Positions 43,014 through 55,735 of a stretch of DNA of 64,000 bases are shown one piece after another; within the stretch, counting starts at the first letter, position 1; each line of letters starts with the position of its first letter. Source of the DNA: Lepas anatifera (taxonomy: Eukaryota > Arthropoda > Thecostraca > Lepadidae); the NCBI GenBank assembly GCA_034440635.1, contig JAOTON010001129.1, forward strand, positions 2,187,501 through 2,251,500. The letters are read 5' to 3'. A model generated the notes under the pieces. The model ran no database searches. It worked only from the letters and a program-made list of their open reading frames with translations, and was not told where the DNA came from. Both the position numbers and the translations under genes were made by a program.

Positions 43014-43212
43014 CAAAATTCTTGTTCCTCAGCCTGTGACAGGCAGACACTGCCAGTGGATGAATAGTTATCCCCCTCTCAAAGGCCTTGGTTATCCCCA
43101 GCTGCTCCCTGATGATTGCCAATATCAACATTAGAGTGTCCTCACGGGAATCATAATCAGGTATAGCCCTACCAGAGGCGCGCGCGCTGCATTTGGCACA
43201 TGCTTCTCCCAA
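43014..43212 (-). pseudogene. LINE ORF1, N-terminal part (before insertion)
   Basis: DSREDTLMLILAIIREQLGI and AVSACHRLRNKNF match the helix before the RRM-like part of L2/CR1-type ORF1 proteins, where a CHRL-type motif precedes a RFVNK motif. The next residues of the protein lie at 37242 and below. Confidence 0.6.
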
Positions 43213-43532
43213 TTTGGGGTCTCAAATTGTCTCAAATCCATGTTGAAGGTATGGGAGGCAGTATCAATTCAGTCTCAAATGTTTCAAACGCGTGCACTAA
43301 CAATGGGCCAATTGCGACCATTTGATACTGCATTTGAGACAATTGAAACGCCGGCAGTCTTAAATGAGCTTTCCCCCACCGCCACCAGGGCGGCGGCTGT
43401 GCAGGCGTGCACCCAGCATGCGTCGGCAGCGTGCCGGGAGTGTCTCTATTGCTTTGGTGCCGGGCGACAGCGGTGGTGACGAGACGGAGGGAGGGGGTGG
43501 AAAGGAAAGTATTGACAGGCCTGCCGGCGCAA
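43213..43532. other. Unassigned, with TCTCAAAT inverted repeats
   Basis: CTCAAATTGTCTCAAAT near 43222 and ATTTGAGACAATTGAAA near 43332 are inverted relative to each other and could delimit a small MITE of about 130 bp. No gene recognised. Confidence 0.3.
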
Positions 43533-43597
43533 TTGCAACCGTGCGTTGCTTCTAGCTGAAGCCGCTGTCAAGTGCTAGAAGCAACGCACGGTTGCAA
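43533..43597. repeat. Perfect 24-bp inverted repeat, 17-nt loop
   Basis: 43533-43556 (starts TTGCAACCGTGCGTTGCTTC) pairs without mismatch with 43574-43597. The transcript from either strand would form a stable hairpin of the size of a short microRNA precursor stem, though perfect pairing is unusual for one. Confidence 0.9.
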
Positions 43598-44339
43598 CCA
43601 GCCCCCGTTCAAGTTGCCTGGCATTTTGCGGCGGTGACGTCATCGCCGCGATGCCGCAGGCGTTTTGCGGCTTGAAGTATCTACAAACTGGGTATATTTG
43701 ACGTGATCAGTAAAGCTTGCAAATGACTGAAAGACGTCAAAAATGGCTTAGTTTACAAGTTTGATCATATTTCTAGCCAGTACAGAGTTTCTGCAGCCCT
43801 AAGACCGGCCTGCAGGAACTTCAGGGGCTTTTCTCACAGTGATGTTCCGTTGCTCTTAAGAGTCATTATCAGTGTAATAGCAATGTAATTTCATCCTTCA
43901 CGTCATCGTTGCTAAAATGAAAATACGAAGTACGGGTTTTTCCAATGGAGGTTTTGTAGCGAGACGAACAAATTGTTTGAGGTATCGCGCGGTCCCGGGT
44001 CCAGGACTTATTTTGGGGAGGCTAGAAAAATCAAACCGTTAGGTAACGATCAGTTCTGGTACCCGGGGTTACTGAATGCTGCATAGTAAAAACAGGGTGA
44101 ACGAACAATGAAGTGAACCGACTGGTAATGAAAGACAATTGTCTGGGCTATGCAGTGGTACCATTTTCGATTTCATACCTTCGACACTTCTGCTAAGACA
44201 GCGTTTTACTTTACGGAAACTGGTCCCACCGCCGTGATCATTAGTGATTGAGTCAGGCGGGCTCCAGTGGCATAGGTTCCCCGCATCTCCGCCAGGTGGC
44301 AAGCGTCGTAGGAAAAACGCTCTTATATAATAAGGATCA
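43598..44339. other. Unassigned
   Basis: No gene recognised on either strand; short frames only. Confidence 0.3.
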
Positions 44340-45250
44340 GAAACAAAACCTTAGCTTCCAACGGTTTCGTATGTAATCGGATTTTGGCTATCACGCCATG
44401 CCCAATTCAACTCTGGGCTACGTGCCGGTCATCGGCCCATTTCAGATTCATACCCTCGTGTCAGTATTTTTTAACCATTACAAGAAGCGCAGAAATTGGT
44501 GATGAATACAGAAAGCCCCTTCCACGAGGGACATTCCCTTAGCACAAGTCTTAGCTACGAACAGTTTCGTATGCAGCGGAAAATGTGCTATCGATTGGTA
44601 TGCCTTCACATTCAGTGCGTTTTGCCGGAGATCGGCCCATTTTAAAATGCGAAGATCTTTCTACCCGTGCGAGTAGAAAGATCTTCGCATTTTAAAATGG
44701 GCCGATCTCCGGGAAAATGCACTGAATGTGAAGGCATACCAATCGATAGCGCATTTTCCGCTGCATACGAAACTACGCGTAGCTAAGACTTCTGCTAAGG
44801 GTATGTCCCCTCTTGGAAGGGGCTTACCAAGCCTCCACCGGCCTAGATTTCTAGGATTTAAGCTCGGCAGCAAGCGCCGAGGTACACACAATTCGGGTCC
44901 AATTTGCGAAAAAAATCGGTCTTCCAAAGCTTTCTTTACTGAGAAACAGGCCTAACACCGTGCTTACGCACAATTTCGTGAGCAACTGGACCTCGGCTTA
45001 TATCTAACTCGTCGTAAAGCCGCTGGCAGATCGATGGCCCATTTCAGATTCATACCATCACAGCAAAAAATCTTAACCACTCTCGGAAATATATGAACCA
45101 GAAAATAAACTCTTCAGTCATTCGCTATGAAAATATATCCTGAGAAGAAGTCTGAAGTACGCACAGTTTCATATGAAGGGAACATCGGATGAATTCTGTT
45201 ATTGTCTATATAGGCACATCGTGAACTGCGGTCTTAGGCACATACACAGA
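44340..45250. repeat. Diverged tandem/inverted repeat block with long palindrome
   Basis: Segments sharing CTTAGCTACGAACAGTTTCG, GATCGGCCCATTT and CAGATTCATACC recur near 44350, 44550 and 45030. The middle of the block is the palindrome at 44513-44826. Confidence 0.6.
44513..44826. repeat. Palindrome with about 150-bp arms
   Basis: Arms 44513-44667 and 44676-44826 around the 8-nt centre CCGTGCGA. The inner 35 bp (up to GATCTTTCTAC) are perfect; the outer part has scattered mismatches and small indels. Confidence 0.85.
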
Positions 45251-48186
45251 GGTCTAAAAAGTACAAAAGTTTCTCCAAACTTTCGCCGAACCTCCAAAGT
45301 TTCGCCATTTCCCAAAATCATTCGGGAATGGTTCTGGTAGGAAGCTATGTTCTACGAAACCCAATGTGATATTTTTGGGTCATACGGCAATATTTAAAAC
45401 TACTTCCCGGGATTTTTGGGGATCAAAAAAAAAGTATCACTTAAGACATATATTAAAATCTTCTCGAGGTCTGCTCGGCATAAAACATTCCCGATGTCAA
45501 ACCATTCATTATAAATATTTGAGTCAGCACACGTAAGCAGTTGATCAAGGCAACAAATGAACTGCTTTTGATTATCAGACACTGATCGTGCGAATCATTT
45601 CGCATGATTCCTATTCCGCCGCACCAGTTCACAATTCAGTATTCTGCGACATCGCACAAGTGCACACGTCTGTTGGCAAGAGAATGAGCGACTTCGACTT
45701 TTCTCAATTCGAAGTGAATAAAAATGTTGCTCACATATGCAAGCCGGTAAGAGCCATGACAACGCGCAAATTGAAGCATACAATAATAAGTCATCAATGT
45801 CAGGAACCCTGGACCGCTTAGGCACGGATTCTCCACGCCAACACTGCACGCAGTCGCGCTTTCCATGCATTTGAATGGACTAAGCAAGGATAATGAGCAA
45901 CATGGATACAGTTCCGGAAAAGGGCATGGCAAACGCTGAGAGGAATAGATTGAAATGTGTTCGACTAATAATCGCGGACGACACAGTTCAGTACCTACAT
46001 CTGGTCCTGGTGTGTTCGTCATTTTATCCAGGACCCCCCCCTCATTGCTATCACGCGCAAATTTTTCATTGGTATCACTAAATATGAATTTGCTTGTATT
46101 TCCTTATGACCCACGGGAACTTGAAATTTCCAAAGCGTCGAAACCCTCAGACATTTGGCGTGCCGAAGTATTTAAGAGCTCTTCTACGACCATGGGACAC
46201 AACCCGAACTGTCATATTTATTAAGGTCCTAAGCTCATTGTTGCAACTCGAACGCCCTCGAACGCCTTCAAATAAAGGGGTGGAGCTGCCAATGGAGGTG
46301 AGCGGGGCAATAGGAGCATCATCAAAATTACATTTCCTACCCAATAAGCCATGGAGAGAGCGGGTGGCCAAAACCCTACTCTCGGTTTGAGGAGCATAAC
46401 TTCGGATGTACTAAAACCACCGTTTAAACTCGTACTCGAAAGAAGTACTCGTCGTCGATGCAGGCCTGTAACTTCGACCCTGTTAAAATCATAATGAAAA
46501 AACGACATCTAGCCAGGATTAGTGCTTAGAGTGAGAAGCGCTTGGATCCCATTTACAAGATATCGAACGGAGGCAGAGGACGAAGACAGCCAGTCGCCAA
46601 AAATATAAAATAAATATATGAAAAAAACGAGGGCTTGTTTCCGTAAGATACGCAGACGGCTTTAAACAAGAGGTCTGCGGGATGTTCCGGCGGGACCGGT
46701 GACACCACAGAGTAGCATCACATCAGTAGGTGACATCACAGAGAAATCACGGTCTCGAAGGCCCTCAAGAAAGCCACGCGGCGCACAGATGCGCCGGAGC
46801 GGCGCGGCGGCGAAACCTACCCTGGGTGACCTCCACTAAGAAATATAACGGCTTGGATCGACAGAGCAACGAGGCACGGCTTGTAAAACAGCGGGGCCGG
46901 GGTACTGAGACTGAATGACGCGACAGTGGCATCTAAATGCCTCGGTCTCAGTAAAAGCAACATGCAGGCGCCAGGGCCCAGCCATTATAAATCGAGCTGA
47001 CGTAACAAGAAAAATCACCGGAGACCTGCCCCCAGCCATCAAGAATCTACCTCATGGGTGACAGCAAAGTGTCCATCTGAACGACCCCGGGAGCAAGCCA
47101 GATCCAAATAAATCGTGATGAAACGGGTATGGGCCCCACTTACGCATGATCGCCGGATGAGGGAACCACATCCATATCTTATGATAGTGGGTTAGGCAGG
47201 CCTGAGTGGCAACGAGGCCGGCACAGCCTCTTGAACACTACACAAATATGGACAATTAAAAACAAATACGTGCCCCACTGGCCGCAACAATGAAAACAAA
47301 TTTACCATAAAATAAAAGACAGTCCCTTCAACCAGGGAGCACGACATCGCAGGGTTGGGCACCTCCATGATCCGGGATATTTTATTAATAGCGACGCAAG
47401 GTCTGGTTAGGAAGTGGCCCGGTTCCCTCCAGGTCCGGCTTAAGCTGGCAAAGCATATCCTCATCGCGGGAGGAACATTTTCCAGCCTTAAAAGGAGTGA
47501 CAACGCTTAGTAATGGGAATTTAAACCAAAAAGAACCCTCAACACGCAGGAAGGCTTCAAAGGCTGGCGCTCTCAGGGAGCAGTACATTTTCGCGAGGAG
47601 TCAATACTTTTACAACCATCAATGCCAATAGCACCTAAGTGTGAACAGATAAGTGATGTACCGTTCAGCAATCAAGAAATGTCACGTTCATCTTTTCAAT
47701 TTTGAAAAGACCAATTTGTGTATAATTATATAGATTAACACAACGCCCTCACATCGCGTTCCCTGGTCCTTCATAAATGGTATGATGGCAACTGGAAAAT
47801 ATTTATGTAAACAAATAGGTGGATCAAATGCAAGGTGTAAAAAGCTGTTCGTTAGCTGACGAAATAAAAGTGATTCAATCCGTAGAACCAAAACCGAAAT
47901 CGCGCAAAAACTGATCAAGCAGCATAACCTAAAATAAAACTAACGGCTTCGTGTCTCATGAGCAGCTCTTCAGGAGATTCAATTTCGGCGAAGGGACAGA
48001 AAAAAGCGAATGTCATTCCACGATGGACTGAAAACTATGGACAATGAATTATAACAAATTTAGTTTCCATTGAAAATAAAGATGCACTACCCACTCCTAA
48101 ACCACCATGTAACTTTTTTCAATCATGCTCTGTGGCGATTCTTGTGGCAGGTTCTCCAGGATCTAGAACTTTGCAAACAGTGCACT
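45251..48186. other. Intergenic, unassigned
   Basis: No gene recognised in 2.9 kb. Frames at 46221-46508, 47192-47503 and 47385-47588 (minus) have no motif I know. GGTGACACCACAGAG and GGTGACATCACAGAG recur near 46700. Holds the 3' flank of the hAT-like gene; an AATAAA on the minus strand occurs near 47380. Confidence 0.35.
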
Positions 48187-51100
48187 TCAAGGGCACTTCC
48201 GCGCGCAGTGCCGCGATATCACAGTGCCATGGAGAGAGCTGCTAATTGTGGGCTGTCCACTCCTGATAAACTTGTTTTGATAGCGACTCTGGACAGCGCG
48301 TAGCAGACTATCAGCACACGACATGTCCGGGCCATTCCATCGTATGGCCAACTCCATCGCCGCACTCGAGTGCTGAAGCTGGCGGTGCTCGCCAAACACA
48401 TCCTTCACGACGCTGCCCATGCTCTCCACGATGGACTCTGGCGATGACATTAACCAGATCCTGCTTACAAGATCGGCATAGGGCTGCAGAAGGGTGCTCT
48501 CGTGAGCTTGGGCGTGGAGATGTCGGAACAGGTCAGCGTTGGTGGGCTCACCTGCCACACTGCGTACACAGTCGTAGGCGGCTCGGATCGACGGCACAGG
48601 AGGTTTGGCACTGTCCGGGATCAGCCGAGCACCAGCCAGCTCGCTCACCGCCTCTGCCACGTAAAACAGAGAGCTGGCACGCTCTAACTGCCGCAGCTGC
48701 TGCAGGTCCGCCACCTTCCGGAGTTGGTAGGTTTTTCCGTTTACTATAGCGTTCGCAGCTCCTACTTGTCGCCCCCGAGCGTCCTTGCCCTCTCGCCGTT
48801 TACTGAGGTGGTTTCCCAGCGCCTCTAGGAACGCCGTGATAGCCCCCACCTGAAATTGTCAGCAACAGATACAGCAGGCATGAGTCAAGGACAGCATATC
48901 TTTGTAATCTGATCAAGCAAAATAGCCTTTCATTCCCCTGAAACCCAGGAAGATTTAAAACAGACATAGGTACGCCAATGATTCCGTCTTTGAAAGGAGC
49001 AATATAGAATGAAATACAGAAATAAATAATTATGAAAAATTACAGTTTAGGCTTGGGCGGTGCAGCTTAGTAAGCCAACGACAATCAGACACTTCCAGAC
49101 GTTTCAGAAATCAATTCGAAAATATGATCTACAACTCTAGGGAATACCCTCTGACCAAATGGACCAATATCGTCTGGTCAAACCAAGCCATGGAACCGAA
49201 TGGTTCACCATCCAATGACATAAGCATACAAATCCCTTTCGAAAACGCTGTGATGTTTGTATATCCGCGAATAAGGCTTCAATATTTATGATCAAGTAAT
49301 TTTTAAAACGAAAGTGTTGACAAACAATGATGAATTAAACAATCTGGTTAACCTTTGTTTCGAGTTTTTGACAAGTTGTATCAGTCAGCCCTTCTCCGAA
49401 CAGCAAAATAGCTGTCAAGTACGATTCCGGAGGAAGAAAATGCGCAGGTATGATTTTATATCCCGTTTCCTACCTTCATAATTTCTATACAGGCATAACA
49501 TACCACATTAGCCCAGGAAAAGCAGAAATTAAGGTTGGGTGGCCTGCTGCCACTTCAGTAGTCAGCCATCAGTAAGCAGAAATCACCTGTTTGCTGCAGT
49601 CAGGGCGAGATCGAAGGCGTTTCCACAGAGGCGAATCTGGATCCAGTCCCATCTCCTCGTCAATCTGAGCCTCCATCTCCTCCAGATCTTCAATCAGATT
49701 GTCGAAGGCCTTAGTCCGGTCCCACGGGAAAGCCTGCAAGTCTTGCAGTTTTCCGCTGCATGTGGCGATGACTTCGTAGATGTCATGCAGCGCGGCCACC
49801 TTTACCATGAAGTCTCCATCTGGAAAAAAATGACACCACTACTGTCATAAGGCATGGCTGCTTTGGTGTTGTGCATGTATGAAGACATGCGCAACACGAT
49901 GGGATTCAAATTCAAAGTTTTATGAAAAATATTTATATTCACACTGGCCCGTCAGTCCGCTGCTATAGCTCACTTACATTCATTTATCCTCTATATCTGA
50001 TTTAAAAAATCCATATGGAAAGGCACAAAGTTTGCGAAGGCAATTAGAATAACGTACAAATATAAACTTACACTCACGCTAGAAATCAGATACGGAAGAT
50101 TATAACACATTTTAAAAGATATGAGTGCAACGTTTAGTTGAAGCTGTAGTATCATACAAAACTTAAATATGCACTTATAACGTGCACACCTTTCTTTGCC
50201 TTGGCACTAAACATTTGTACTTTGTCTTGACCCTAACCTTTTAACGTGCAATATCGCGTTATAAGTATAACTATTCGTTTAATGCAATGCTTTCGCGCAA
50301 CCCTCCCTTATACCTGGCAGCCAACGGACTCGCCCAGTTGTTAGTTAGCTGTTGTGGCCGGCGGAGGGCTGGTAAGGACCGAATCATTTGTTTAAGAGTC
50401 GATGTCTCGGCTAATGGCAAGGCTACATGCCAAACAAATGCTTAACCGGTTTTTGCATGCTTTATCCGTTGAGGGGTTAAACGATTCCTAATGCAAAGGT
50501 GAGCTTACCTTTGAGAAGACTCAGATGTGCCTCAGCACCATCGTCATCTGGTTTCGGATGCATGGCGCGCTCCTTCAGAACTTCCTTCATGGCTCCAGCA
50601 TTGTGGAGGAACGTTTTCATAGTCTTCGAAGCATGCGGCGCAAAACGTGTGTCGGACCACAGCTTCGGATGGAGCAGATGTTCGCCCCTTTGGACCCCGC
50701 ATTCCATCAGCACCTCAAAGCCCTTCCCATGGGTGAAGCGCTTCGTGATAGACGACATGAGTGTGATGGTCTCCTTCACCCATTTGCAGGTAGGCTGCTT
50801 CCTGGCGTCCTCTTCGGCAAGGTTCAGCAAGTGCGCCGGGTCCCACAGCGCTGGCACGCAGGGCTGCTGGACACTCCCACCGGAATCCTCGCCTTCCAGC
50901 TTGTTGAGGAGTTTCACTGGCACTTTGGAGTGGAAGTACTGCCCATCGGTGCAAATGCTCGCCAGTTGTACCTGCTTGGTGACACCCACCGATGCCAAAG
51001 ACCCAGCGAGTTCCTCGGCTAAGGCATCGCCACTGGCATCCTTCACAACTGGTGCAGCGATGACAAACGACTGCACCATTTGTGGAGGTCGTGAGCCGTC

Positions 51101-54100
51101 TCCTGCTGGTACGTCAGGCACAGCCGCGAGGATGGCGGTGATGTCGACTGATCTCTTCCAAAGCGTTACTTTGTCCACGACTAGCGAGACACAGGGCTGG
51201 GTGGCGATGAAGCGAGCAAGACTGCTCTGGATCACAGCATGGACTTGCGTCCTGAGTGTGGGCATAAAGCCAACCGAGTGATTTATGTCACCCATCCGCA
51301 TCCCGTTCTTGCTCTCACTTTGCAAGACGATCAAGTCCTCATACGCAGCATGAGGCAGAGATTTCTTCAAAACGTAGTAGCCCGTTCGGATGCAACGAGC
51401 AGCAGCGCACTGGTTCTTGTCGAACCGCCCATTTTCGAGGACAATCTGCTTCTCCTTTTTGCGAACCTGCTCCGCGTGTTTTTGCCCTTCGAAATGACCC
51501 TGTGCGACAGTCCTAAGGTTCTTGAAGGAGACTGGAAGAGTCTCATCGTTATCAAAAGCTGTGCCCAAACTGTAATCATACCTGTACACTCCAGCAGTGG
51601 TAGGACGATCTTTGGAAATATACTCCTCTGGGTCAAACTTCGGATTGCAAACCTTGCAATGGAGCACATTATATGCCGGGTGGGACACAAGTTCAAATTT
51701 TGTAGCCACCTCCATGTGGGCAATGCTACGGCCAGATCGGTACAGTACCAACCTGGTGGATCTGTCTTCCTCTTGAGCAGACTTTTCTTTCCTTTCAGTG
51801 TCCAGCTGCATCACCACTTCAAGAAGCTTTTTCAGCAGAGCCCCAGACTGTTTCTGCTCCTCAAGGAGCTTATCCACCTTCAGTTCTAGAGAGCTGCATG
51901 ATTCACTAGGGAAAGGCTGTTTGCTCTGTTTTGTACCCTGGGTGGCTGTCTGCAGCTCGTTGACGGCAGACACGTCTGTGCTGGAATCGTCCACAGCAGG
52001 CACGTCTGTGCTGTTATCGTCGACAGCGGCGGCTGCGCTGAGCTGGTCAGTGGCAGCGACGGCTGCGCTGGGCTCGTCGACAGCAGGCACGTCTGTGCTG
52101 AACTCGTCAACAGGGGCGGTTAAGCTGGGCTCGTCGACGGTGGGGACGGCTACGCTGGGATCGTCGACGGTGGGGACGGCTACGCTGGGATCGTCGACGG
52201 TGGGGACGGCTACGCTGGGATCGTCGACGGCAGCAACGCCTGCACTGGACTCGTCGATGGCAACGCTGGGCTCGCCGACGGCATTGCTGGACTTGTCGAC
52301 AGCAGTGCTTGGCTTGTCTGTGGCAGCCTGAAACTCAGAAGCCACCTGAAAATAAAATTTCTATTGATGTGGAAAGGTAACGGAAAACAAAATTAAATTC
52401 AGTTCATTACAAACACCTCTAGAGGTAAAAAGCAATGGCTACAAATACTGCAATAAATATTAAGAGGTTTAATCATGCATTCTGCCCAGCTGTTCCACCT
52501 GGTTCTGCTGCAACATTTAAATTTTGTCCTGACATCTTGTCATTTCAATACTCTGTAAAGTTTGTTATCGTTAGGATAACAACTGATGTCATTAACACAA
52601 TTTTTGCACCAATATGTGAAAGCAAGTGGAAAACACATAGCACAAAGAACAGCAGTGAAAAAAGAAACTGGTACAAAAATGAGGATGATTTAAGTTTTTG
52701 ACGGCTGCAAATTTGGAGTATAAAAATATTAAGGGAGGCATTTCATTAAAATCTCAAGTACATAACCAGTGTTGATTTCATGACAACTAAACAGAAACAC
52801 ATGTATCTCAATTTCAGTATATGATAGCTTAACAATTTTGACACTTCACCAGACCATTTGATATGAAACTGAGCAGCTTGAAGATAACTACTGCACATGA
52901 ACTGGTAGTTCTTCTACACATCCTATACATCATTAAATGAGACTGTAAAAGTCTCAAATCTCAGAATAATGCTTATGTTTGACATTTGACTTATGAATCA
53001 ACTTAAACCTTACTAATGAATGAACAATTTATATTGTTTTCTGTATACAACACAGAAAATCAATTTTTTATCTAAATCAAATACAAATCAATCACATGAT
53101 AGCACAGTCCAGCAATATCTCTGCCATTCAAATACAAAAATGTAGCTCTAATGCATTGGTGATAGTTTTTTTCTTCTTTTGCACAGTAGATCTGCACCTG
53201 ATAATACATTTAGCTTGTACAGTGCCAAAAGGCATAAATGATCACACAATGTAAATTCCTTCTAAGAAAAAACACTGCTTGAATTGAATTTTCCTAAACT
53301 GTTTTTGGAGACTTCAGCAGTGAGTTTTTATATCAGCTTTCCATGGAATTTAAGGCAAACAAAAAAGTTCAAAGAAAACCAAAGCCTAAAAACATTCAAA
53401 GTAGTTTTCAGGAAGCATGTGTTTGTGGTTGCTGCCCCAAATACACATGCTAACCCTCAACTTAGGCACATAGGCAAAATTGCCTGGAGTGGGGTCTTTC
53501 ACAGACCAAATTTTTCCCAATTTAACACTGGAGAAATGGGAAAAACTTTCTTACCCTAGGCAGAATATCACATGAAAATAAGACGGACAGACCCGAATAT
53601 CAGAATAAAAATGAGGAAATATCAGCTTCAAAATTAAAAAATCTATAGATTTTACCAATAACTCTTCCAAATATTTGCCTATTTCTGTAACAAAGGAAGG
53701 TACTTGTGCTAGGCAGAATGCATGACACTGCTATATGATCAAAAGCACCAGGTACCCAGGTGTTTAAATCAATATTTTGAAATTATGTTTGAAATTGTGT
53801 TCATATAAAGAATGTGCAGCTCATAACTCTTATATATACATATATTCCTCTTCTTTTATAACATATATTCATCAATGAATGGTATTTTCCTTTCAGACAC
53901 CACACCTAAGTAAAATGAAGAAGCATGCGATTTTCAGCTGTCAAAATATCTCATACTAAATTTAGGAAATTGATCTCCGAGGCATTTACCAAACAACAGA
54001 GCACAAATAACTGGAGCAAAAAAAACATGTGCAGGTAGGTTAGATCAGAAAGTAGGTAGGTACCAACCTGGAAGAAGAAATCTGCACTTCGAGTACTGCC

Positions 54101-54262
54101 AGCTTCTTTCTTCTTCAGTCCGGGGTGTTTGGACCGTGTATGCCGCTCTAGATGGTCGCGGGATCCGTTGTATGGACAGGGAAGTTGAGTCCGAGCATTA
54201 ACATGACCACAGCGAACTTTTTGCTTCGAGTAAGGAACCGAAGCTTCTTTGTTCCTGCCCAT
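48187..54262 (-). CDS. Four-exon hAT-transposase-like zinc-finger protein, 975 aa
   Basis: Exons (minus): 54068-54262, 50509-52345, 49587-49819, 48187-48849. All introns are GT-AG (donors CAG/GTTGGT, AAG/GTAAGC, CAG/GTGATT; acceptors TTTTCAG, TTTCCAG, TTTCAG); phases 0, 1, 0 join in frame to 2928 nt, 975 residues plus TGA. Residues 18-46: BED-like finger (C18, C29, H41, H46). 100-200: acidic Ser/Val/Asp linker with three identical 10-residue repeats (VDDPSVAVPT). 216-258: likely coiled coil. C295, C298, H349, H355: second finger. 450-600: RNase H-like fold with SLVVDKVT (D456) and CTDGQYFH (D532), then WDPAHLLNL and LWSDTRF. Exon 4: hAT dimerisation-like C-terminus (about 860-940). The hAT CxxH motif lacks its Cys. 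Intact splicing and frame suggest a host gene; an intron-bearing transposon is the alternative. Cellular role unknown. Confidence 0.8.
52346..54067 (-). other. Intron 1 of the hAT-like gene (AT-rich)
   Basis: 1.72 kb, AT-rich, no exon-like frame on the minus strand and no repeat that I recognise from elsewhere in the window. The other introns are 49820-50508 and 48850-49586 and are also plain. Confidence 0.6.
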
Positions 54263-54963
54263 TCTCGAACAGCTCGCACAATTATTTCCCTGGGCTGAAC
54301 CAGATCGTTCAGTTTCAAGATTTCGGGATACGCACGAAATCACTTGGAATGGGTTAAAAATCCAAACAAATTAAATCCAACAACATATGCGAATACACCC
54401 GAATGAACACGACCAGCCCAAAACGCCGCACATATCGAGCCGGAAATGGCGCCTGTGCGAGGGTTCCCGCAGGATATCAGAAAGAGAAACATACAACCAT
54501 ATTCAAGTACTTTTACAGTCATTAGGGTTCAATGTTGACAAAATAGCCCTCATTCACCATAAAGAAGAAAATAGTTGCAGGATATCTTAAGTTAATTTTT
54601 ATTGAATATAAATAATAAACAGAATATACAACCCTAACCTTAATGTCTTTCGCCACTATTTGGCGAAGCTGGTGAAGAGCAGCCCCCTCCAAAGTTAGTT
54701 GGCAGCAATATACTGTTACGGCGTACAAATGCGACTGCTCCATAGGGCTTACGTGTTAAATTGCTCATTTTCAACCACGTGCAAGCCACAGCCTATGGCT
54801 GTTGGAAGAAATATAACGTCGTCAATGGAAGGCCTGTTCCCTGCCCTTTCCACTTTCCATTTGGTATTTTTATGTCAGATGTGCATAAATGCCTAAAAAA
54901 ATCGATTTCCGAGAACCATGCAAATGTAAGCCGCAAATTTCCCGGCGTACACCCCGTACGCCG
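54263..54963. other. Upstream of the hAT-like gene
   Basis: Candidate promoter and 5' UTR for the minus-strand gene; 54420-54480 is locally richer in CpG. GCAGGATATC occurs twice (near 54471 and 54578). No TATA assigned. Confidence 0.35.
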
Positions 54964-55036
54964 GCGGTCGCGTAGCGCAGCGGTTAGAGCGATGGTCTAT
55001 AAATCAGACGATGGTTAGTTCGAATCCCAGTCTCGG
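54964..55036 (+). tRNA. tRNA-like sequence (probably tRNA-derived SINE or pseudogene)
   Basis: TAGCGCAGCGGTTAGAGC fits a Pol III A box and D arm; AGTTCGAATCCC fits a B box and T loop at suitable spacing, with a T run about 55 nt downstream. The anticodon stem is weak (GTCT/AGAC) and the T and acceptor stems do not pair well, so I do not call a working tRNA or an anticodon. Confidence 0.35.
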
Positions 55037-55454
55037 CTTCCGCTTTCAACCACTGGGGTGGAGCACTGCGAGTGATATGGTTGTTTTTTTTTTACTCAAT
55101 CAAGGGAGTGCTTAGAACTCTTCGTGAGCATTCAGATGTTTCACTACATGACCAAAGATAGAGTTGCCACTTTGTTATCCACTTGCCAAATTGGGAGAAG
55201 CGGACAATATGGAATACCAACGGGGCAAAGCAAGGAATGCCAGTAGTCATCTAATGATAATAATAATAATTGTCCGGCTTAATGACACACCAACCACCAA
55301 TAGAGGAGGCAGCATGGTTCCTTGTTTCGTTTTGAGTTATAATTCCCTTTCTGACCCCCCCTGCTGATTTTTTGCATCATTTGGGGCGCCTGGACAATAT
55401 TTTGGCTGTTAGCGAAACCGTTTCGAACAACACCGACTAATATAACAATGATAA
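55037..55454. other. Unassigned
   Basis: A T run at 55084-55093 and an ATAATAATAATAATT run near 55257; otherwise nothing recognised. Confidence 0.35.
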
Positions 55455-55462
55455 TAAAACGT

Positions 55463-55727
55463 CATAGGCGGATCCAGGGGGCGGACAAGGAGGGCACGTT
55501 TTCTCCCCCATGATCGACCCTCGGCACCCCCTGAAATTATCACGGCGCCTCCTGAAATGTCGCTTCCCACCCCTTCCCCCTCCCCCAGGATGCGAAAATC
55601 GGCACCCACCGATAGGATTTTGCGCCCATCTGATAGGTTTTGCCCGTCAAAAGTGGCGACCCCGGACCGGATGGCGCCCCCCCTCGGGAAGGTGCCCCCC
55701 CGATCGGCAATCCTAGATCTGCCTATG
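55463..55727. mobile_element. hAT-type MITE, 265 bp
   Basis: Termini CATAGGCGGATCCAGG and CCTAGATCTGCCTATG are inverted with two mismatches. Perfect 8-bp duplication TAAAACGT (55455-55462 and 55728-55735). The interior is the reverse complement of the MITE at 32237-32512. Confidence 0.88.
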
Positions 55728-55735
55728 TAAAACGT

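Noticed and set aside
54964..55036. Functional tRNA gene
   Set aside because: Internal promoter boxes fit, but acceptor and T stems do not pair and the anticodon loop lacks usual bases; kept only as tRNA-like.
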